From Deltaproteobacteria bacterium (GTDB lineage: Bacteria; Myxococcota_A; Polyangia; Polyangiales; JAFGIB01), in NCBI GenBank assembly GCA_016929805.1, contig JAFGIB010000151.1, positions 1 to 40,218 of the forward strand: a stretch of DNA of 40,218 bases. The letters are read 5' to 3'. Positions 34,943 to 40,218 of this stretch are shown one piece after another. Position numbers and translations under genes: made by a program. How positions within the stretch are numbered: position 1 is the stretch's first letter; every line of letters begins with the position of its first letter. Under the pieces are notes generated by a model. That model was not told the origin of the DNA. It was given only the letters and a program-made list of their open reading frames with translations, and did not search any database.

Positions 34943-37900
34943 GGCCGTTACGCTTGGTCATGACCGCCATCGGTCCTTTTGTCGCCGAGACCGCGATCGA
35001 TTTCGATCGCTTCAAAAGAGGAGATTTGTTCCTGGTGCACGGTCCCACGGGGAGCGGCAAGAGCTTTGTTTTCGACGCGATTTGTTACGCCCTTTTCGGC
35101 GAGACGCCTTCCGGTCGCAGCTCGCACCTTCGAAGCGATTACGCTCGAAGGGATATCGAGCCGTCGATTGAATTCGCATTTTCGTTGGGCGGCGAGGTGT
35201 ATCGGGTCGTTCGTAGGCTCGAATATCAACGCGTGCCGAAAAGGCGGAGCGGGTCCGATACGATTTGGCAGAGAGAGTCCGGACAACTTGAGAAGCTTGC
35301 GAGCTGGCCCGACGGCGAGCCGCGACTATTGACTGCAAAGAAGAGCGAGATCCGAAAGAAGTGCGTTGAATTGCTCGGCCTCGACGCCGATCAGTTCTTT
35401 CAAGTCGTGGTTTTGCCTCAGGGCGATTTTCAAAGGGTTTTATTGGCGGATACGAGCGAGCGGGAAGCGTTGCTCGAAAGGCTTTTTGACGCGGTGATCT
35501 ACGCGGAAGTCCAAAATCAACTCAGCGAGCAACGTCAGGATAAAGAGCGCGCGCTACGCGACGATATCAAGCTGAAGCAGTTGTTATTTGAAGAGATAAA
35601 AACGGCCCTCCCACTTGATCCGTTGAGCCACGCCGATAGCTTGGATAGCTCGCTCATGTCGGTGGCGATCAAACGAATCGCGTCAGAGCTTCCCGCGTTC
35701 GAGGTAAAGGTCGCTGAATCGACGGCGGCGCTGAACCAGAGTTCCGAGGCGCTCGCGGCCGCACGAGAGTTGGCTAGAAGGTTTCAGGAGCAGGATGACC
35801 TGACAATCGCGGCAAAAACGCTTGAAACCCAGGGGCAATACGAGATCGAGCCTCTAGAGCGGGCGTTTTTCGCCGATCGGCAAGCGGCTCGCATCATGCC
35901 CGAAATCGAACGCTTTGAAGCTTGCAAACAGCAGACGCGCCGAGTCGCGGAAGAGTTGCGGGCTTTAGAGAGAGCTTTGGATAACGCCGCCGATGCGCTA
36001 CGAAGCGCTCAAAGAGAGGCGTCGCGAATTGAAGAGCTAAATAAAACAAGGGAGTCATTGGCCGCTCAGATCGCCCGTTTGCAGCCCGTGATAGCGGTTT
36101 CTCGCGAACTTGATCAGCTTGAGATGGAGTATAGCCGCGTGGAAAAAGCCTACAATCGCCAAACGCGTGCTTTCCAAGAGGTCGAGGGCAAGTATCAGAG
36201 CCTCAAGGCTGATCTCAAACGGCTGGAAGCAGAATGCAAGAGTTTATGCTCCGATACTGATGATAGCGCTGGCGTGCAAGCCGTCCTAGGCCGCGCGGAA
36301 ACCCATCTGATTCGGCTACATCGGATGCAAGAGCTGTTGAAGAAACGAGCTGAGCGAGAGCGTCGCGGGCTGGAGAAGCAAGCGCAAAAGGAAAGCTTAT
36401 TACATGAGCTATCCAGCTTGCGTAAGCGCTGGGAGAAGGATATCGCGGGACAGCTCGCGGCGCGACTTGAAGACGGAAGGCCGTGTCCCGTGTGCGGCAG
36501 CCAGTCGCATCCCCGCCCGGCGGGTCCCGCCGACAAAGAGGTATCGCAGGAGGCAATTCGAAACGCGCAAGACCGGATTTCGGACACGGAGCGTCAACTC
36601 GCTGAAATCGCCGCGTCTATTGAGCAGATCGATATCCGAGCGCGGGAGACGCGCGCGGAGCTGATTCAGACGGCCGAAACTCACGGCGACTGGCCCGTCG
36701 AGCAGCCGAACGCGTTCGCGGATGTCGTGGCGCGTCTGCGAGAAGAGCTTGTGCTTCATGAGGTTAAAAAGCAGAAGCTTTCGGAGCTCGAAAAAAGAAT
36801 CGAGACGATTCGGTTCGAGACTCTTCCGCAAACGGAACGTTCCCTTTCCGAGGCAATCGAAAAGCGCGACGCGTCTAAAGGCGCATATCTCGAAATCGCC
36901 CTTCGCGTGAACGAAAAGAAAAGGATTTGGGAGGCGGAAGCCGGCGCGAGCGACGAATCGCGACAAGCTGATACCGGAAGCAGAGAGCGGTATCTGCGGC
37001 AGCGGCTAATACAGATTGAAGCCGACCACGGCGAGATATCCGAAAGGATAAGTAAGTTACGAGAAGCCCATCAACAGGCGCTACTCGTCGAAACCGCGAC
37101 GCGGGAAAAGGCCGACGGAAAACGAGAGCGGCTGCGAATTCTATCGATGGAGCAGGAAACGCAGAGGCTGCTCTGTGAAAAGACGATTAGCGACTCCCCC
37201 TTCGCGGATGCTGAGCAGGTCAAAACGGCATATCAGAGCGACGAATGGCGGAATTCGGCTGCTTCTAGAATCGACGCGTTCAAGCAGAAACAAGCCGAGA
37301 ATACCGCGCTTCGCAAAAGGCTCGCCCAACAGCTCGAGGGCGAACAGGCGCCTAATCTCGAACAGCTTGAACAGAATAGACAGCTCAAAGAAAAGCTGAA
37401 TCGGGAGGATATTCTCCGGAGCCAAGAGGCAAGGCGACGTTTAGTTGCGCTTCAGAAAGCGCGCAGAGAGATCAAACGTCTCGACGAACGCTACCGGGTT
37501 TTACAAGAGCAGCTCAAGATTCTCGGCAAACTCGCTGACCAAGTTCGAGGACAGGGTAAGCCAAAGATCTCCCTCAAGCGGTTTTTTCTCGCACAGCGCC
37601 TCGAAGAGGTTCTAATTCAAGCCTCGTATCGGCTCAACGTGCTTAGTCGTGGAAGGTTCTTATTGAAGCGAGATCGAGAAGAAAAAAACGAACACGCGAG
37701 CGGACAGACCGGTCTCAACTTAAATGTATTCGACAACTATACGGGAGTCGAAAGGCCGGCTTGCACCTTAAGCGGTGGTCAGATCTTTTTGGCGTCGCTC
37801 TCACTCGCGTTAGGCTTGGCGGACGTGGTGCACGCGCGCTCTGGCGGCGTTGCCGTCGAGTCCCTGTTCATCGACGAGGGATTCGCGTCATTGGATGAGG

Positions 37901-38064
37901 AAACGCTACAGCTCGCGCTCGAGGTTCTTAATCAGCTGCGGCAAGGGCGGATGGTCGGCGTCATATCGCACGTCAACGAATTGAAACGCCAAATTGGCAA
38001 TCGCATAGAAATAATAGAAAGCGGCATCGGCTCGACAGCGCGGATAATACAAGATGATATATAG
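34939..38064 (+). CDS. sbcC: Nuclease SbcCD subunit C (Rad50-like ATPase)
   Basis: SMC-like ABC ATPase that drives SbcD. 1,041 residues (E. coli 1,047). Walker A GPTGSGKS at 35-42, then a long charged coiled coil. The zinc hook is C516-P-V-C519 near the middle. A second coiled coil follows, then the ABC signature LSGGQ (about 944-948), Walker B LFIDEGF with D979/E980, and the D-loop SLDEE. The Q-loop is in VVLPQGDFQRVLLA. All catalytic elements are intact. It is the last gene of the operon; a strong 48-base hairpin follows 18 bases after the stop. Confidence 0.97.
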   Translation: MRPLRLVMTAIGPFVAETAIDFDRFKRGDLFLVHGPTGSGKSFVFDAICYALFGETPSGRSSHLRSDYARRDIEPSIEFAFSLGGEVYRVVRRLEYQRVPKRRSGSDTIWQRESGQLEKLASWPDGEPRLLTAKKSEIRKKCVELLGLDADQFFQVVVLPQGDFQRVLLADTSEREALLERLFDAVIYAEVQNQLSEQRQDKERALRDDIKLKQLLFEEIKTALPLDPLSHADSLDSSLMSVAIKRIASELPAFEVKVAESTAALNQSSEALAAARELARRFQEQDDLTIAAKTLETQGQYEIEPLERAFFADRQAARIMPEIERFEACKQQTRRVAEELRALERALDNAADALRSAQREASRIEELNKTRESLAAQIARLQPVIAVSRELDQLEMEYSRVEKAYNRQTRAFQEVEGKYQSLKADLKRLEAECKSLCSDTDDSAGVQAVLGRAETHLIRLHRMQELLKKRAERERRGLEKQAQKESLLHELSSLRKRWEKDIAGQLAARLEDGRPCPVCGSQSHPRPAGPADKEVSQEAIRNAQDRISDTERQLAEIAASIEQIDIRARETRAELIQTAETHGDWPVEQPNAFADVVARLREELVLHEVKKQKLSELEKRIETIRFETLPQTERSLSEAIEKRDASKGAYLEIALRVNEKKRIWEAEAGASDESRQADTGSRERYLRQRLIQIEADHGEISERISKLREAHQQALLVETATREKADGKRERLRILSMEQETQRLLCEKTISDSPFADAEQVKTAYQSDEWRNSAASRIDAFKQKQAENTALRKRLAQQLEGEQAPNLEQLEQNRQLKEKLNREDILRSQEARRRLVALQKARREIKRLDERYRVLQEQLKILGKLADQVRGQGKPKISLKRFFLAQRLEEVLIQASYRLNVLSRGRFLLKRDREEKNEHASGQTGLNLNVFDNYTGVERPACTLSGGQIFLASLSLALGLADVVHARSGGVAVESLFIDEGFASLDEETLQLALEVLNQLRQGRMVGVISHVNELKRQIGNRIEIIESGIGSTARIIQDDI

Positions 38065-38082
38065 CTACCGGTTCAGAATCGC

Positions 38083-38130
38083 TATGCCTCTGCGTCGGCC
38101 GATAACGGTATCGGCCGGCGCAGAGGCATA
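38083..38130. terminator. Long hairpin between convergent sbcC and wcaJ-like genes
   Basis: TATGCCTCTGCG pairs with CGCAGAGGCATA (12 bp). A T-G wobble follows, then CGGCCGAT pairs with ATCGGCCG (8 bp) around the loop AACGGT, giving a nearly continuous 21-bp stem. There is no clear T run on either side, so it may block read-through by structure or protect both 3' ends. It is unique in this window, unlike families A and B. Confidence 0.6.
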
Positions 38131-38146
38131 AATCGAAAGATTCGGA

Positions 38147-39574
38147 TCAATAAGCGTTCTTTTTCGAGGCTGAGCCGAAGACGGTCATTAAGATGATCTT
38201 GAGATCGAGCCACAATCCCCAACTGCGGATGTACTCGAGGTCATATGCCACGCGCTTTTCCATCTTCTCGAGCGTGTCGGTTGCGCCGCGCCAGCCGTTG
38301 ACTTGAGCCCAACCCGTAATGCCCGGCTTGACCTTATGACGAACCATATAGTTTTGTATCAGCCGGCGGTACGCTTCGTTATGAACCACGGCATGCGGAC
38401 GCGGACCGACGATCGACATCTCACCGGTTAGCACGTTCAAGAACTGCGGTAGCTCGTCGAGAGACGTCCTTCTTAGAAAATGACCGATCGGCGTAATCCG
38501 CGTGTCGTTTTCGTGAGCTTGAACCACGCTATCGCCATCCTCACAAACCGTCATGGTGCGGAACTTAAGGACTCTAATTCTTTCTCCGTTAAGGCCGTAT
38601 CGATGCTGGCGGAAAAAGACGGGACCGGCCGAGGTCAGTTTTACGGCGAGCGCGATGACCGCCATCGGTATCGCGATAATGGTCAGAATCAAACAGCCGA
38701 GTATAATATCCTCTATTCGCTTGACCCAACCGTCAACGCCGTAAAAAGGATTTTCGACGACGCTCAAAACCGGTACGCTTCCCAAGCTTGACCAGCGGGC
38801 GTGCAAAAGGTCAAATCCGCCGAAGTCATACGCGATATATACCGACGCCGTGGTATCGCCCAAACGGTGTATTAGGCCGTTAATACGCGGTTCGGCCCGG
38901 GGTGGCAGCGCGATATAGACGCGATCGATATCGCCCTCACGCGCTTGTTCAACCAGGTTATCGAAGTTACCGACGACGCTTCCCAATCGCTTGTCGATTT
39001 TGGGTAAACGCGCGTTGAAGCGGTCATCGAAAAAGCCGATGAAATTCAGCCCCATCCAGGAAGAAACCGTTATCGTTTGAGCGATCCGCAGACCGACTTC
39101 AGATACCCCGACGATCGCGACCTTACGCGAGTTGTGGCCTCTGGAGCGTAATTCCTGCGCCAATACGCCTAATAAAAACCGCCATCCAGAAATCGCGAGC
39201 GGCGTTACGATAAACCACAACCCGATAGCGATTCGCGAATAGTCTTGCGACGTATGAGTGACGAATCCGGCGAGTACAAGCAAGAAACACACGATGCCCC
39301 AAGAACTCCATACGCGGGTGATTTCGTCTCGAAGCGGCGCGCCGCGATTGGAAATATAAATACCGCTCGCTTGCCCGACGCAGTAAAACAACGCGATCGC
39401 GGCAAGACAAGCGATTTCATGTCGACTCTGCCACGTCTGAGGATAGACGCGGCACGCCAGCCACATCCCGGCTGCAATCCAAAACGCATCGATTAGCCGC
39501 AGCATAAAATCTACCTTTGCTTCGTGCGTGCGAATCAACCCCTGGTTTCGGTTATTGCTTTTGTCCTGTCCCAT
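38147..39574 (-). CDS. wcaJ: Undecaprenyl-phosphate sugar phosphotransferase, WcaJ family
   Basis: Polyisoprenyl-phosphate hexose-1-phosphate transferase that starts an exopolysaccharide repeat unit on undecaprenyl phosphate at the inner membrane. 475 residues (WcaJ 464). Several N-terminal membrane segments (about 24-135), a Rossmann-like cytosolic domain with VAIVGVSEVGLRI (152-164), another membrane helix (about 290-312), then the catalytic domain: GPVFFRQHRYGLNG, KFRTM, the catalytic dyad D373-E374 in SLDELPQ, GEMSIVGPRP and KPGITGWAQVNGWRG. The sugar is probably glucose as in WcaJ, but substrate cannot be read from sequence. No glycosyltransferase cluster adjoins it within the window. 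Start ATG has a weak ribosome-binding site. Confidence 0.93.
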   Translation of the reverse strand: MGQDKSNNRNQGLIRTHEAKVDFMLRLIDAFWIAAGMWLACRVYPQTWQSRHEIACLAAIALFYCVGQASGIYISNRGAPLRDEITRVWSSWGIVCFLLVLAGFVTHTSQDYSRIAIGLWFIVTPLAISGWRFLLGVLAQELRSRGHNSRKVAIVGVSEVGLRIAQTITVSSWMGLNFIGFFDDRFNARLPKIDKRLGSVVGNFDNLVEQAREGDIDRVYIALPPRAEPRINGLIHRLGDTTASVYIAYDFGGFDLLHARWSSLGSVPVLSVVENPFYGVDGWVKRIEDIILGCLILTIIAIPMAVIALAVKLTSAGPVFFRQHRYGLNGERIRVLKFRTMTVCEDGDSVVQAHENDTRITPIGHFLRRTSLDELPQFLNVLTGEMSIVGPRPHAVVHNEAYRRLIQNYMVRHKVKPGITGWAQVNGWRGATDTLEKMEKRVAYDLEYIRSWGLWLDLKIILMTVFGSASKKNAY

Positions 39575-39864
39575 CGTTGTTGGTGATCGTGCTTGCAGAA
39601 TCTGTGCCTAATAAAAAAAGCACATATTTTCGAAGAGTTAGAGATTTGACACCTACAAGGTACGCGCGGGTATGCTCGCGCTAGGAACAGAAGAGTGTAT
39701 TCTATTGCACAGGTTGTGTAGATCCCTCTACCGGGCTTGATGCTGAAAACGCGCAAGAATCCGACCGCGAGGCTACTTTCCGCGCGGATGGTTTGATCCC
39801 TTATCGCGCGAGTATCGTTTGAACCCGTTGTTTAGCGAGCTTCCAACTCAAAGATAGTTGACCG
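39575..39864. other. Upstream region of the wcaJ-like gene
   Basis: 290 bases with no gene. A minus-strand frame of 73 codons overlapping the wcaJ start is regarded as a shadow. A TAGAAT near 39710 on the minus strand could be a -10 element, but no matching -35 is seen. Confidence 0.35.
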
Positions 39865-40042
39865 TAACGTTGCAAAAAAACCGTCGGTGTAAAGCGCTTC
39901 GCTCGCGAAAAAAAACGAACTAAGTGCGTGCTTTTTTTGGACCTCACTTAGGGTGTACAAAGCTCGGGTCCAAAAAAAGTTCCGCGCGCCCTTATTTCAT
40001 CGCCTTTTTCGCGTTTTCGCTCGACGTCTTTTTACAACGTTA
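39865..40042. repeat. Family B palindromic repeat, complete copy B3
   Basis: 178 bases with ends TAACGTTGCAAAAAAAC and TTTTTACAACGTTA (one difference from a perfect inverted end). The right half is nearly identical to the partial copy at 1-83; the left half resembles the complement of the right half of copy B2, including the CCGTCGG segment. Central arms GACCTCACTTAGG and GGTCC-type blocks surround a GTGTACAAAGCTCG segment shared with B2. Confidence 0.8.
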
Positions 40043-40055
40043 AGGTTGAATCAAT

Positions 40056-40218
40056 CGTAAGCGTTTAGGGGGGCAAACAAGTCGGCGGCCAATTCGCCTG
40101 TAAAACCGAGCGCGCCCGAAGGGCCGGCGAAGATGGTACTTGCTGTACCTGACGAGCCGGCGCGAGGACGAAAGCCGGTTTTACGGGATGAATTGGCCGC
40201 CGTCGTAGCCAAACAGCA
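40056..40218. repeat. Family A palindromic repeat, short form, copy A5 (cut by window end)
   Basis: It begins CGTAAGCGTTTAGGGGGG, 13 bases after the end of repeat B3, and is in the same orientation as A4. The tip GGTACTTGCTGTACC and the arms CGGCGGCCAATTCGCC and GAATTGGCCGCCGTCG are present. It lacks the GGAAACGTACA module, like A2. The final inverted end lies beyond the window. Confidence 0.8.

Noticed and set aside
39535..39756. 73-codon minus-strand frame before the wcaJ-like gene
   Set aside because: It overlaps the wcaJ start in a different frame, has no ribosome-binding site and no family resemblance.
1..40218. GCGATCGC octamers (cyanobacterial HIP1-like motif)
   Set aside because: Only a handful were noticed in 40 kb, far below the density expected of HIP1-rich cyanobacteria, and the gene content is not cyanobacterial. 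An exact count was not made.

Overview
The window looks like a chromosomal segment of a Gram-negative (two-membrane) bacterium of intermediate GC content. This rests on a signal-peptide protein with a beta-barrel-like aromatic C-terminus, a WcaJ-type lipid-linked sugar transferase, a RecBCD-type nuclease and rich two-component/c-di-GMP signalling. A roughly 2,600-residue all-TPR protein and an archaeal/fungal-type Asd suggest a deltaproteobacterial or Myxococcota-like lineage rather than an enteric one. That placement is inference; no rRNA or tRNA gene is present to confirm it. No phage, insertion sequence with a transposase, or CRISPR array was seen.

Layout. 1-923: repeat end and non-coding DNA with two doubtful small ORFs. 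924-10945: giant TPR gene, then htpG. 10946-18040: signalling and envelope genes (degenerate receiver-GGDEF protein, hybrid histidine kinase, a membrane-anchored orphan, an exported barrel-like protein) separated by four copies of a palindromic repeat (family A). 18041-18646: a basic DNA-binding-like protein with two HTH-like repeats. 19341-23854: repeat B2, ilvD, an EAL phosphodiesterase and asd preceded by a regulatory leader. 24680-38064: one tightly packed operon, recC-recB-recD-sbcD-sbcC. 38147-39574: a convergent wcaJ-like gene. 39575-40218: repeats B3 and A5 back to back.

The most striking item is upstream of asd on the minus strand. A 44-codon ORF (23854-23720) encodes a peptide with 12 Thr and 4 Ile. 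It is followed by an 8-bp GC-rich hairpin with a T8 run, and the last codons of the ORF can pair with the 5' arm and loop of that hairpin. This is the geometry of a ribosome-mediated thr-type transcription attenuator, here on a stand-alone archaeal-type asd. Asd feeds threonine and isoleucine synthesis, and IlvD, encoded 1.2 kb further on, acts late in the isoleucine/valine pathway, so the leader composition fits the pathway.

Other points of interest are: a single operon that appears to hold both RecBCD and SbcCD; two families of non-coding palindromic elements (A modular, with long and short forms; B with 17-bp perfect terminal inverted repeats); a receiver-GGDEF protein that has lost key catalytic and phospho-signalling residues but keeps the c-di-GMP-binding RxxD site, alongside an apparently intact EAL protein; and a histone-tail-like protein with duplicated HTH domains.
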